Source: an uncultured Schaedlerella sp.
GTDB taxonomy: Bacteria; Bacillota; Clostridia; Lachnospirales; Lachnospiraceae
NCBI GenBank assembly: GCA_934435195.1
Contig: CAKSAJ010000004.1
Location: forward strand, 1-64,000
DNA: 64,000 nt
Reading direction: 5' to 3'
Within the stretch, counting starts at the first letter, position 1; each line of letters starts with the position of its first letter. Below the pieces are notes generated by a model. The model was not told the DNA's origin. It ran no database searches and worked only from the letters and a program-made list of their open reading frames with translations. Below, piece after piece: positions 15,936-23,929 of this stretch. The position numbers and the translations under genes were made by a program.

Positions 15936-17268
15936 TTCTCAAAGCCTCTCCTTTCTCTTGTATCCACCCTCTCAAGCTCTCTTCATCTCCAAATAGTGAA
16001 CCTTGCACCATCTCTGGTTTTCCTCCGCCTCTTCCTTGAAATTGCGAATTCAGTTCTTTTACTAATAATCTCATATCTAATGTTTTGCTTCCAATCACAT
16101 AGCGATATGATAACTTTCCTTCTTCTGATGTTTCCGGCTGTCTGTTAAACACCGCACAGATATCATGTTGTTTTTCTAATATCTGATTCATTAAAAAACG
16201 TGGTCCTTCCCCATCCAGACCTTCTTCGAATAAACAGACTATCTTCTGAGCCGGATCAACTTCCTTCACTTTGTACTCCAACAATATTTTTTTCTGTCTG
16301 TCCAACTCTTGTTTTAATGCATTATTTTCTTCTTTTAAATGTTCCACCGCCTCGGCCGTTTCGTTCTCTTTTGCACAGAGACTTGCCGATATCTGCCTTG
16401 TTGCTGATAGTTTTTCCCTATAATCGCAAAGTGCCCGAAAGCCACAGAGCATCGTAATTCTCACTCCGCCTTTATAACGCTGTGCATTTGTCAGTTTAAT
16501 CTGTCCGATCTCTCCTGTTGTTTTTACATGTGGTGCACAACATGCACATACATCATATCCTGGTATCGTCACAATTCTAATCTGACCTTCAATTTCAATT
16601 TTGCTTCGATAAGCAATATTTTCCAGTTCTTCTTTTGATGGATATGTAACCTGTACTTCCAGATTTTTTACAACCGCTTCATTCGCTTTCCACTCAATTT
16701 CCGCCAGTTCCTCTTTTGAAATTTCCCCATCAAAATCCATCGTACAGGAATCATTTCCCAAATGAAATCCTACATTGTTATATCCAAATCGTGCATGCAC
16801 AAGCCCGGATATAATATGTTCTCCTGTATGTTGCTGCATCTTTCCAAAACGTTCCTGCCAGTCAATTTTTCCTTCCACGACATCCCCCGCTTCAAACGGA
16901 TGCGAAGTATAATGCCACACGTCGCCTTGCTCTTCCTGAACATCATACACTTCATATTCATTCAAGGTTCCATGATCGTTACTGTTCTCTCCCGTGTCAA
17001 TCACTCCGCTGATTGGCACGGAGGATGCACGTTTTATCTCGAATGGCATCTCGCCCATCGCCAAAGGCGATTTAAAATGGCGAGATGCGTTGCTGATCAC
17101 AGGTACTGTGAACAGTAACCCATGATCAGCATATTGCCCTCCGCCTTCCGGGAAAAATGCTGTGCGATCCAAACGGATTCTATAATTTTCTCCGTCCTTA
17201 CGGCACTCTTGTACAATTGCCCGAAACGTCTGCATATGACTGTCTTTGTAAAATAATTTTTCTGTCAT
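15928..17268 (-). CDS. Alanyl-tRNA editing protein (AlaX-L type) with an in-frame insertion
   Basis: The protein hydrolyses Ser- or Gly-mischarged tRNA-Ala in trans. It has an N-terminal beta-barrel with FFPEGGGQYAD, the zinc-site HTGEHIISG, the CACCAPHVKTTG segment, a coiled coil and a C-terminal DHHA1-like domain ending GRGGGKPEMVQG. It is 446 residues; about 50 of them, just after GGGQYADHG, come from a 142-bp repeat element plus an 8-bp duplication. Removing them restores a normal family sequence of about 396 residues. The ATG at 17268 has GGAG six bases ahead. The insertion keeps the frame, but its effect on activity is unknown. Confidence 0.92.
   Translation of the reverse strand: MTEKLFYKDSHMQTFRAIVQECRKDGENYRIRLDRTAFFPEGGGQYADHGLLFTVPVISNASRHFKSPLAMGEMPFEIKRASSVPISGVIDTGENSNDHGTLNEYEVYDVQEEQGDVWHYTSHPFEAGDVVEGKIDWQERFGKMQQHTGEHIISGLVHARFGYNNVGFHLGNDSCTMDFDGEISKEELAEIEWKANEAVVKNLEVQVTYPSKEELENIAYRSKIEIEGQIRIVTIPGYDVCACCAPHVKTTGEIGQIKLTNAQRYKGGVRITMLCGFRALCDYREKLSATRQISASLCAKENETAEAVEHLKEENNALKQELDRQKKILLEYKVKEVDPAQKIVCLFEEGLDGEGPRFLMNQILEKQHDICAVFNRQPETSEEGKLSYRYVIGSKTLDMRLLVKELNSQFQGRGGGKPEMVQGSLFGDEESLRGWIQEKGEALRNE
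16978..17119. mobile_element. 142-bp MITE-like element with 8-bp target duplication
   Basis: The element begins GTTACTGTTC and ends with its reverse complement GAACAGTAAC, and is flanked by identical CCATGATC copies (16970-16977 and 17120-17127). Inside it are a 10-bp hairpin stem GCATCTCGCC/GGCGAGATGC and, at one end (17089-17119), a 31-bp imperfect palindrome that also occurs at 20363 and 50448. It has no transposase. It interrupts the editing protein gene in frame, adding 50 codons including the duplication. Confidence 0.85.
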
Positions 17269-17285
17269 TCTTTTCTCCATTTCAC

Positions 17286-17318
17286 AACAGCCCTTCCCAT
17301 ATATAGGAAAGGGCTGTT
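17286..17318. terminator. Hairpin between argS and the editing protein gene
   Basis: AACAGCCCTT and AAGGGCTGTT form a 10-bp stem with further inner pairing. The T-rich tail is weak on the minus strand, so it is probably a partial terminator or stabilising structure. It ends 18 bases before the gene's start. Confidence 0.5.
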
Positions 17319-17366
17319 ATTTGTTGTTTATAGAATTAGTTTATACAAACATTTTCTTCTTATCAT

Positions 17367-19154
17367 TTACATTCTTTCCGGCGCTTCAAAACCTAACAGA
17401 TCAATACATGTCTCCAGCACATCTTTTGTAAGCTTTAACAATGCGATATAGCCTGCTTTCTTCTGAGCATCTTCTTCTGCCAAAATCTTTGTCTCATGAT
17501 AAAATTTATTAAATGCGTTTGCCACATCATAAATATATGCACAAATTTTATGTGGCGCGATTTCTGCATAAACAGTGTTAATCATTTCATTGAATTTTGC
17601 AATCTCAAGCATCAAAGCTTTTTCAGACTCGTTTGTTGCTTCCTGAAGTTTCAAATCTTCAATGATACCGCCATCCTGCTGATATTTACCAAGAATCGAT
17701 TTAATACGTACAATTGTATACAAAATATACGGACCTGTATTTCCCTCAAAGGAAGTAAATCTATCCACATCAAATACATAGTCTTTAGAAGCCTGATTTG
17801 AGAGATCTCCATACTTGATTGCTGCAAGTCCTACTGTTTTCGCTGTATTTCTTGCTTCTTCTTCCTCAACAGTACGGTTATCCATAATCTTCTTATACAT
17901 CTCTTCATCGATCTCACGGATCAGATTCTCAAGACGCATAACTCCGCCTTCTCTTGTCTTAAATGGTTTTCCGTCTTTTCCATTCATTGTACCGAATCCG
18001 AGGAATTTCAGTCCTGTTTCCGGACGCACAATACCACATTTTTTAGCGCAACGGAATACCTGGACAAAATGTAACTCCTGACGCTTATCTACGACATAGA
18101 TAACTTCATCCGGTTTGTATAATTCTTCACGCTCTACCAGTGTTGCGAGATCTGTTGTATCATAAAGAGCTGCTCCATCTGATTTCAGGATCATACATGG
18201 TGGGATTTCTTTTTTATCTCCTTCTTCCTGAACATCAACAACCAATGCACCTTCATCTACATGTGCGAACCCTTTTTCTTTGAGCATCTCTACCATACCC
18301 GGAATATATTTCTGTGCGTCTGCCTCACCTTTCCAAAGGTCGAATTCAACATTCAGATTCTTATAATTCTTTTTCAAATCTGTAACTGATACGTTCATGA
18401 TATGCTTCCAGATCGCACGATATCCTTTGTGTCCGTTCTGAAGCAGATAAGTAGCCTGCAATGCCTTCTCACGATACTCTTCGTGTTCTTTTGCATAACC
18501 ACTTGCAGTTGGATAAATTTCCTCCAGCTCTCCGATTGTAAATGGTGCCTCTTTTGGATATTCTCCCTCAAAGCTCTCATCGAAATACGGAAGGTCCGGC
18601 TGACGTTTCTCCAGCTCTGTAATGATCAGACCCATCTGGTATCCCCAGTCTCCAAGATGAATATCGCCTGTTACATCATTTCCTTTAAAACGCATAATAC
18701 GTTTTACACTCTCTCCAATGATCGCTGAACGTAAATGTCCTACGTGCAATGGTTTTGCTACGTTTGGTCCGCCGTAATCAATTAAGATTGTCTTCGGATT
18801 AGCTTCTTTTTCCACACCAAGTGTGTCATCTCCTGCCATCTCATTTAAAAATGCTGTCACGAAAGATGCTTTTAATTTCAGGTTGATGAATCCAGGATTC
18901 ACTGCATCTACCTGAGCAAAACATTCACTGTCCTGTAAATTTGCAACGATATCATTCGCAATCATAATTGGTGCTTTTTTATATGTCTTAGCAGCTGCCA
19001 TTGCTCCGTTACACTGATACTCACACAGATCCGGACGATTTGATACTGTTACTTTTGCAAACTTCGCATCATATCCCGCTGCTGTAAATGCCTGTTCCAT
19101 TTCTTTTGTAATTAATTCAGATAAGGTATTCACTATATTTTCACTCCGTTCCAT
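17367..19154 (-). CDS. argS: Arginine--tRNA ligase
   Basis: ArgRS charges tRNA-Arg. The 595-residue class I enzyme has the N-terminal Add-1 domain, the HIGH-type motif in KPLHVGHLRSAIIG near residue 135, the GDIHLGDWG segment, and the KMSKS-equivalent region around GKPFKTREGGVM, ending in an anticodon-binding DALR domain with LLGFEAPERM. The start at 19154 has a weak GGAAG; a GTG seven codons in has GGAG and could be used. A promoter with 17-base spacing lies upstream, divergent from nfo. No T-box leader is visible in the short upstream region. Confidence 0.95.
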   Translation of the reverse strand: MERSENIVNTLSELITKEMEQAFTAAGYDAKFAKVTVSNRPDLCEYQCNGAMAAAKTYKKAPIMIANDIVANLQDSECFAQVDAVNPGFINLKLKASFVTAFLNEMAGDDTLGVEKEANPKTILIDYGGPNVAKPLHVGHLRSAIIGESVKRIMRFKGNDVTGDIHLGDWGYQMGLIITELEKRQPDLPYFDESFEGEYPKEAPFTIGELEEIYPTASGYAKEHEEYREKALQATYLLQNGHKGYRAIWKHIMNVSVTDLKKNYKNLNVEFDLWKGEADAQKYIPGMVEMLKEKGFAHVDEGALVVDVQEEGDKKEIPPCMILKSDGAALYDTTDLATLVEREELYKPDEVIYVVDKRQELHFVQVFRCAKKCGIVRPETGLKFLGFGTMNGKDGKPFKTREGGVMRLENLIREIDEEMYKKIMDNRTVEEEEARNTAKTVGLAAIKYGDLSNQASKDYVFDVDRFTSFEGNTGPYILYTIVRIKSILGKYQQDGGIIEDLKLQEATNESEKALMLEIAKFNEMINTVYAEIAPHKICAYIYDVANAFNKFYHETKILAEEDAQKKAGYIALLKLTKDVLETCIDLLGFEAPERM

Positions 19155-19176
19155 TTTATACTACTTCCATTTAGCT

Positions 19177-19205
19177 ATTCTATCATTTATAATGATTTCT
19201 ATCAA
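19177..19205 (-). promoter_or_regulatory. argS promoter
   Basis: Minus-strand TTGATA (19200-19205) and TAGAAT (19177-19182) are 17 bases apart. Confidence 0.65.
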
Positions 19206-19235
19206 GAAATTTATCAAATCATTTTGGAGGAAATT

Positions 19236-20135
19236 ATGCTAAAAATCGGATCACACGTAGGAATGAAAGGGAAAGAAATGTTGCTTGGCTCAGCAAAAGA
19301 AGCTGTTTCCTACGGCGCCAATACATTTATGTTCTATACAGGAGCCCCACAAAATACTCGCAGAAAGGACATCAGCGAGTTAAATATTGATGCAGCATGG
19401 GAGTACATGGCCTCCCACAACATTGAAGAAATCATTGTTCATGCACCTTATATTATCAATCTGGGAAATGCCGTCAAGCCAGAAACTTTTGAACTTGCGA
19501 CAGAATTTCTTGCGAAAGAAATTGAACGCACCATTGCCTGCCGAAGCCACACCTTGATTCTGCATCCCGGTTCTCATGTTGGTGAAGGTGTTGATGTCGG
19601 AACTGCCCAAATTATAAAAGGCTTAAACGAAGTGCTCACACACGACACTGACTGCTATATTGCACTGGAAACAATGGCCGGAAAAGGCTCTGAAATAGGG
19701 CGTTCTTTTGAAGAACTCGCCCGTATTTATGACGGTGTTATATGCAGCGAAAAACTTCGTGTTTGTTTTGATACCTGCCATATTAGCGATGCCGGTTATG
19801 ATATTATCCATCACTTTGATGATGTCATCGATAAATTTGATCAAATATTAGGAAAGGAACAGATTGCTGTTTTTCATATCAACGACAGTAAAAATATACC
19901 AGGAGCCGCAAAGGATCGTCACGCTAATATTGGTTTTGGAGCGATTGGTTTTGATGCGCTGAATTATATTGTTCATCATAAAGATTTTGAAAATATCCCT
20001 AAAATCTTAGAAACTCCATATGTTCCAGATTTAGAAAACGTGAAAAAATCTTATCCGCCATACAAATACGAAATTGAAATGTTAAGAAACAATACTTTTA
20101 ATCCGAATCTGCTTGATTTGATTCGAGAAATTTAA
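19236..20135 (+). CDS. nfo: Endonuclease IV (AP endonuclease)
   Basis: Endonuclease IV cleaves DNA at abasic sites in base-excision repair, using three metal ions in a TIM barrel. The 299-residue product begins MLKIGSHVGMKG and shows the metal-ligand segments HAPYIINLGN, LHPGSHVGEG, ALETMAGKGSEIG, VCFDTCHISDAGYD and HINDSKN with DRHANIGFG. GGAGG (19226-19230) places the start at 19236, not the ATG at 19224. It is one of only three plus-strand genes, transcribed away from argS and ending at a bidirectional terminator shared with tRNA-Arg. Confidence 0.96.
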   Translation: MLKIGSHVGMKGKEMLLGSAKEAVSYGANTFMFYTGAPQNTRRKDISELNIDAAWEYMASHNIEEIIVHAPYIINLGNAVKPETFELATEFLAKEIERTIACRSHTLILHPGSHVGEGVDVGTAQIIKGLNEVLTHDTDCYIALETMAGKGSEIGRSFEELARIYDGVICSEKLRVCFDTCHISDAGYDIIHHFDDVIDKFDQILGKEQIAVFHINDSKNIPGAAKDRHANIGFGAIGFDALNYIVHHKDFENIPKILETPYVPDLENVKKSYPPYKYEIEMLRNNTFNPNLLDLIREI

Positions 20136-20146
20136 AGTAAAAAAAG

Positions 20147-20177
20147 AAAAGATGCCGTGAAATTATACGGCATCTTT
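20147..20177. terminator. Bidirectional terminator between nfo and tRNA-Arg
   Basis: GATGCCGT (20151-20158) and ACGGCATC (20167-20174) are bounded by an A-run on the left and a T-run on the right, so the stem can stop transcripts from both sides. Confidence 0.85.
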
Positions 20178-20182
20178 TTACT

Positions 20183-20254
20183 CGCGTCTGGGCGGATTCG
20201 AACCGCCGCTCCTGCCTCCGGAGGGCAGCGCTCTATCCCCTGAGCTACAAACGC
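20183..20254 (-). tRNA. tRNA-Arg (anticodon CCG)
   Basis: The minus strand folds into a full cloverleaf: acceptor GCGTTTG/CAGACGC, D arm GCTC/GAGC, anticodon stem CTGCC/GGCAG with loop CTCCGGA (anticodon CCG, reading CGG), and T arm GGCGG-TTCGAAT-CCGCC. The discriminator base is G and no CCA is encoded. It lies next to nfo and close to argS, which charges it. Confidence 0.95.
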
Positions 20255-20316
20255 AGATCTTTATTCTTAGATTATTCCAAGAACACAAGCATTACTTTAA
20301 CATACTTTTTTCTAAA

Positions 20317-20409
20317 AGTAAAGAGGATTTGGATACTGCCTGTCCGGAATCCAGGCAGTATCGTTGCTGGTCACAGGTACTGTGAACAGTAACGTATCCT
20401 CCTTTGCTT
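20317..20409. repeat. Composite palindromic repeat (31-bp family unit plus hairpin)
   Basis: This intergenic stretch between tRNA-Arg and the DUF5688 gene holds an 11-bp perfect hairpin GATACTGCCTG/CAGGCAGTATC (20332-20362), followed directly by a 31-bp unit (20363-20393) nearly identical to those at 17089 and 50448. The whole is enclosed by a longer imperfect pairing of AAAGTAAAGAGGAT with its complement at the other end. GTATC occurs on both sides of the unit, perhaps a decayed target duplication. Confidence 0.65.
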
Positions 20410-20454
20410 TAATCCATTTGACTCACTTTCTGTAAACAATTTTAATGAGAAGAT

Positions 20455-21387
20455 TTATATTTCACTCAAACACTTTCCCATCATCAATGTATGTGTGTTC
20501 TTTTCATAGTAGTATGCATGATCACTCAAAACTTCCTCTTCTTGAACCTGGGTTTCATTAACCTCATTGATCATTTCATTTAAATCTTTTAAATCAGGGC
20601 TTTTCGATTTTGGAATCAAAATCACTTCATGGATACTGCTTGGCAGCAAGTAGAAATCTTCACCAATAATTCGCGATGCCATTTCCAGAATATTTGGATA
20701 AGCAATTACTGCTGCTCCAAATTGGTGAATTGAATTTGTCAGAATATACATAAATTCTTTATTCTCAGGCGGGAATTTTGCTTTCAACAAATCTTTTTCT
20801 TCCGCCTTTGATATGTCGCAAAGCTTTTCTATTACATGTTGCATACACATCAGTCTTGCTGGGATCAAACATTTTACATTGAGCTTTGCATCCTTATATA
20901 ATTGTTCCACATTTACATCCCAGTTCTCGATATGTTCATTTCGAATCTGAATAGTTGCACTCCCCTTCTCATCTACATCAACTAAAATGTAAAAAACAAT
21001 ACTCAGATCCAGCAATGGAATATACGGAACCTCTTTTAACATTTGCTGATTCTTTTCCGTATTCACCAGCTTAAATGCAACTTTCTTCTTTACATTCTCA
21101 TATAACGATAATTGTGACACATCGTAGTCTTCTTCCACTTTCACTTTTTCATAAAATTCCAGAATCTCATTTACAATTTTATCAATTGTCATTCCCTTTT
21201 GATATTGTTCAAAAAATTCTTCCAAATAGATTGCCGGTGCGATATTATACTCGTCACTTTCCAGTATCATCCCTGTTTTTTCCATTCCATTATTTTTTAC
21301 AACAGAATACTGCGATGCCTTCATTCCTCCTTCCAATTTTAAATTCAGTTTTTCTTCCACCATACATACAAATTTTTTGTATTCCAT
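20455..21387 (-). CDS. DUF5688 family protein
   Basis: The 310-residue protein matches the DUF5688 pattern common in Lachnospiraceae: an N-terminal FVCMVEEKLN segment, KNNGMEKTGMIL, YLEEFFEQYQKGMTIDKIV, a central VPYIPLLDLSIVFYILVD core, and ILTNSIHQFGAAVIAYPNIL towards the C-terminus. It has no signal peptide or membrane helix and no recognisable catalytic motif, so the function is unknown. It is monocistronic with a clear promoter (21503-21531). Confidence 0.75.
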   Translation of the reverse strand: MEYKKFVCMVEEKLNLKLEGGMKASQYSVVKNNGMEKTGMILESDEYNIAPAIYLEEFFEQYQKGMTIDKIVNEILEFYEKVKVEEDYDVSQLSLYENVKKKVAFKLVNTEKNQQMLKEVPYIPLLDLSIVFYILVDVDEKGSATIQIRNEHIENWDVNVEQLYKDAKLNVKCLIPARLMCMQHVIEKLCDISKAEEKDLLKAKFPPENKEFMYILTNSIHQFGAAVIAYPNILEMASRIIGEDFYLLPSSIHEVILIPKSKSPDLKDLNEMINEVNETQVQEEEVLSDHAYYYEKNTHTLMMGKCLSEI

Positions 21388-21459
21388 ATATACTCCTTTC
21401 TGTTTCGGTGGTTCATCTTTAAATTCAACTGAGAAATCTGCACGACCTGTGCATGAAAT

Positions 21460-21476
21460 ATTAGCGATATGCTAAT
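21460..21476. promoter_or_regulatory. Palindrome downstream of the DUF5688 promoter
   Basis: ATTAGC, five bases, GCTAAT forms a perfect inverted repeat about 25 bases beyond the -10 box, in the position of an operator or leader hairpin. The remaining intergenic bases (21388-21708) hold the promoter, the efp terminator, a TTTTGTTA/TAACAAAA hairpin at 21569-21593 and otherwise nothing recognised. Confidence 0.4.
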
Positions 21477-21502
21477 TGATTTGAAATATATTATGTAGGA
21501 AG

Positions 21503-21531
21503 ATTATATCGAATCGCTCACTAAAAAGCAA
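21503..21531 (-). promoter_or_regulatory. Promoter of the DUF5688 gene
   Basis: Minus-strand TTGCTT (21526-21531) and TATAAT (21503-21508) are separated by 17 bases. Confidence 0.75.
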
Positions 21532-21624
21532 CTGTTTTTTTCAAAAAGACACAATTTTTTCGCAATCCTTTTGTTACTATTCATATAACAAAAAACTCCC
21601 TTAGATTTTTATCGTACATACATC

Positions 21625-21663
21625 AAAAAAGAAGCGCTGTAGAATCTCCATCTACAACGCTTC
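21625..21663 (-). terminator. efp terminator
   Basis: Arms GAAGCGTTGTAGA and TCTACAGCGCTTC (one G-U pair) are followed on the minus strand by six T residues. Confidence 0.88.
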
Positions 21664-21708
21664 TCATAAAAGCAGAGTCTCTGTCTGCCCTCTTTATTCT
21701 TTTACTGA

Positions 21709-22266
21709 TTATACTCGTGACAAGTACTCTCCTGTACGTGTATCAATCTTCAGAACATCTCCCTGCTCTACGAACAGTGGAACCATAACAGTAGCTCCTG
21801 TTTCAACGATTGCCGGTTTTGTAGCACCCTGTGCTGTATCACCTTTGAATCCTGGCTCTGTCTCTGTGATTGCAAGCTCTACAAACAATGGTGGCTCTAC
21901 TGAGAATACATTACCATTGTGTGAACATACTTTTACAGTCTCGTTCTCTTTTACAAACTTCAATGCATCGCCTACAACATCTGAGTTCAATGCGATCTGA
22001 TCGTATGTCTCAACATCCATAAAGTTGTAAAGATCTCCATCCTGATATAAATACTGCATATCTTTTCTGTCGATATGAGCTTTTGGGAATTTTTCAGTTG
22101 GTCTGAAAGTTTTTTCAACTACTCCACCACTGATGATATTTTTTAATTTTGTTCTAACAAATGCTGCACCCTTTCCAGGTTTTACATGCTGGAACTCCAA
22201 AATCTGATAAATATTTCCATCGATTTCGACTGTTACACCATTCTTAAAATCTCCTGCTGAAATCAT
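21709..22266 (-). CDS. efp: Elongation factor P
   Basis: EF-P binds between the P and E sites and relieves ribosome stalling at polyproline stretches. The 185-residue product has the full three-domain KOW-OB-OB layout, starting MISAGDFKNGVTVEIDGN. The loop HVKPGKGAAFVRTKLKN carries the lysine usually modified at the tip, and the C-terminal signature DVLKIDTRTGEYLSRV is intact. AAGGAGG precedes the start. No modification gene (EpmA/B, YmfI or EarP) is seen nearby. Confidence 0.97.
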   Translation of the reverse strand: MISAGDFKNGVTVEIDGNIYQILEFQHVKPGKGAAFVRTKLKNIISGGVVEKTFRPTEKFPKAHIDRKDMQYLYQDGDLYNFMDVETYDQIALNSDVVGDALKFVKENETVKVCSHNGNVFSVEPPLFVELAITETEPGFKGDTAQGATKPAIVETGATVMVPLFVEQGDVLKIDTRTGEYLSRV

Positions 22267-22321
22267 TTGTAATCCTCCTTAAAATTGCGCACAAATACGC
22301 CTAACTTCTAAACTAAGTATA

Positions 22322-22350
22322 ATTCTATAATAATTTTATAGTTTTTTCAA
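22322..22350 (-). promoter_or_regulatory. efp promoter
   Basis: Minus-strand TTGAAA (22345-22350) and TAGAAT (22322-22327) have a 17-base spacer, between yqeG and efp. Confidence 0.6.
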
Positions 22351-22362
22351 CCTTTTTTTATG

Positions 22363-22869
22363 TTAAGAGCTCTTCTTTTGCTCTTTCTTGTAAAAAAACA
22401 ACACAATTCTCTCCAAATATCGTTTCAAAACAATCTGGATTTCCTCTTTTGGATGGATTGGTTTTACAAGAATATTACGGATACCTGCACGTTTTGCACC
22501 CCACACATCTGTAAAAAGCTGATCTCCGACAAAAAGCGTATTTTCTTTGTTTGTCCCCATCTTCTCCATTGCTTTTACATAATTTTTTGTGGATGGTTTA
22601 TGTGCGTTATAAATATAATTTGTCTGAATATCCTGATTAAACATCTTCACTCTCGGTTCTTGATTATTTGACAACAGACACGACTGAAAGCCTATCTTTT
22701 CAAGCCTTGCAAATAATTTTTTTGCTCTTTCATCAGCCGGTGCCCCATGTGGGACTAATGTATTGTCGATATCAAAAATCACTCCTCGATATCCTTCTTC
22801 AAATAATTTTTCAAATGAAATCACATATGTTGAAGCCATATATTCGTCCGGGAAAAATTTATTAAACAT
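22363..22869 (-). CDS. yqeG: YqeG family HAD-type phosphatase
   Basis: The 168-residue protein is a HAD-superfamily IIIA phosphatase of the YqeG family. Motif I is FDIDNTLVPHG, motif II is the LLSNNQEPRV segment, and motif IV is FVGDQLFTDVWGA followed by GIRNILVKPI. The cellular substrate is not established. Ninety bases separate it from the amidase gene upstream, and it precedes efp, which has its own promoter. GGAGATAG serves as ribosome site. Confidence 0.92.
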   Translation of the reverse strand: MFNKFFPDEYMASTYVISFEKLFEEGYRGVIFDIDNTLVPHGAPADERAKKLFARLEKIGFQSCLLSNNQEPRVKMFNQDIQTNYIYNAHKPSTKNYVKAMEKMGTNKENTLFVGDQLFTDVWGAKRAGIRNILVKPIHPKEEIQIVLKRYLERIVLFFYKKEQKKSS

Positions 22870-22959
22870 CTTTATCTATCTCCACTTATTTTGTACGCTA
22901 TGCTTTGTGTATTATAGCAAGTTTCTAACCTCCTTGCAACACGAACAGCTTGTTCTTCA

Positions 22960-23667
22960 CTATTTTTGCTGATTTTTCTGTAATGCTGCTTCCACATCTG
23001 CTTTAAATGTCTGCCACGCATCTTCATGTTCTACAAAATACTTCGGACATATTTTTCCTGTAACATCATAATGTCGGATCACATTTTCCTGTGTAAGCCC
23101 ATATTTTTTGCATAAAAAGGCCGTTAACTGTACTACGGATTTATATGTCTCGTCGTTAAATTTCCCTGTTTCATCCGGATGACAACATTCTATCGATACC
23201 GTATCATGATTTCTCTCATTTGAGGCATATGCAATCTCCCAAGTCGGCACACATTGTATAATCTCTCCCTCAAGCCCTACTACGAAATGACTGCTGACAG
23301 ATGTTTCATGACTGTCTTTTAATCCATTGAAATAGTTTCGATTCTGCTGTGCCGTGCTCCCTGGGTTCGCTGTATAATGAATTACAATTCCTGTGATTGG
23401 ATCTGACTCAATTCCCGGCCTGGAATATTCATTAATATCTAAAAGCTGTACATCAATATCCGGTTGAGATGCATCCACATCCAAATGCCCCGGTCGTTCC
23501 CTCCCATATCTTCTTTGCATGATTCCTATTCCAAGAATCACGATAAGTAAAATCACCCCGATGATCATCAGTTTTTTTGTCCGGTTTCTTCTAGGTTTTC
23601 TATGATATTTTTTTATTGACTGATTTGATTTTCTCTTTTTCTTCTGCATGTACTTATCATAACACAT
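22960..23667 (-). CDS. N-acetylmuramoyl-L-alanine amidase (Amidase_2/PGRP type), membrane anchored
   Basis: The protein cleaves the bond between N-acetylmuramic acid and L-alanine in peptidoglycan. A very basic cytoplasmic N-terminus is followed by one membrane helix (LMIIGVILLIVILGIGI, about 33-49) and an extracytoplasmic Amidase_2 domain with GIVIHYTANPGSTA (zinc histidine), SSHFVVGLEGEIIQC, and VIRHYDVTGKICPK carrying further ligands. The ATG at 23667 or one at 23649 may be the start; neither has a strong ribosome site. It lies downstream of guaB but behind a terminator. Confidence 0.88.
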   Translation of the reverse strand: MCYDKYMQKKKRKSNQSIKKYHRKPRRNRTKKLMIIGVILLIVILGIGIMQRRYGRERPGHLDVDASQPDIDVQLLDINEYSRPGIESDPITGIVIHYTANPGSTAQQNRNYFNGLKDSHETSVSSHFVVGLEGEIIQCVPTWEIAYASNERNHDTVSIECCHPDETGKFNDETYKSVVQLTAFLCKKYGLTQENVIRHYDVTGKICPKYFVEHEDAWQTFKADVEAALQKNQQK

Positions 23668-23690
23668 TTTATGAGTTTTTCCTACAAATG

Positions 23691-23730
23691 AAAAAGGTCA
23701 GTATGAATTTAAAAACATTCCATACTGACC
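23691..23730 (-). terminator. Terminator downstream of guaB
   Basis: A 10-bp stem GGTCAGTATG/CATACTGACC is followed on the minus strand by TTTTTC. It lies 200 bases beyond the guaB stop codon because a structured element sits between. Confidence 0.8.
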
Positions 23731-23741
23731 AATATTTAAAC

Positions 23742-23920
23742 TTTATCTCAGTCGAGAAGACTCCCACCTCTTTCAGGTGATGAGTAACGGCAAATTTGTC
23801 TCAGTGGGAGTCCAATCTCCGACTGAGATAAACGCTCCGCGAGGATGCGCAGTGATTCTGTAAAGAATGTGTCAGCTTACGCTGACCAGAATCACGCGCC
23901 AAGTCTCGCGGCTGCTCGAC
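23742..23920. repeat. Highly structured double-hairpin element in the guaB 3' region
   Basis: Two complex stems fill the gap between guaB and its terminator. The first is a 13-bp helix TTTATCTCAGTCG/CGACTGAGATAAA (23742-23754 with 23820-23832) enclosing an 8-bp helix ACTCCCAC/GTGGGAGT (23760-23767 with 23804-23811). The second combines CCGCGAG/CTCGCGG (23837-23843 with 23905-23911), GCGC/GCGC, the 9-bp GTGATTCTG/CAGAATCAC (23852-23860 with 23887-23895) and GTCAGC/GCTGAC with loop TTAC. GTCGAG near the start can also pair with CTCGAC at the end. It is probably a dispersed mobile repeat; a non-coding RNA cannot be excluded. Confidence 0.6.
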
Positions 23921-23929
23921 TTGAATTTA

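Noticed and set aside
15928..17268. Frameshift or pseudogene in the alanyl-tRNA editing gene
   Set aside because: The insertion adds exactly 150 bases and the frame stays open to the normal C-terminus.
19155..19235. T-box leader for argS
   Set aside because: The intergenic space is about 80 bases and shared with the nfo promoter, too short for a T-box, and no specifier or T-box motif is seen.
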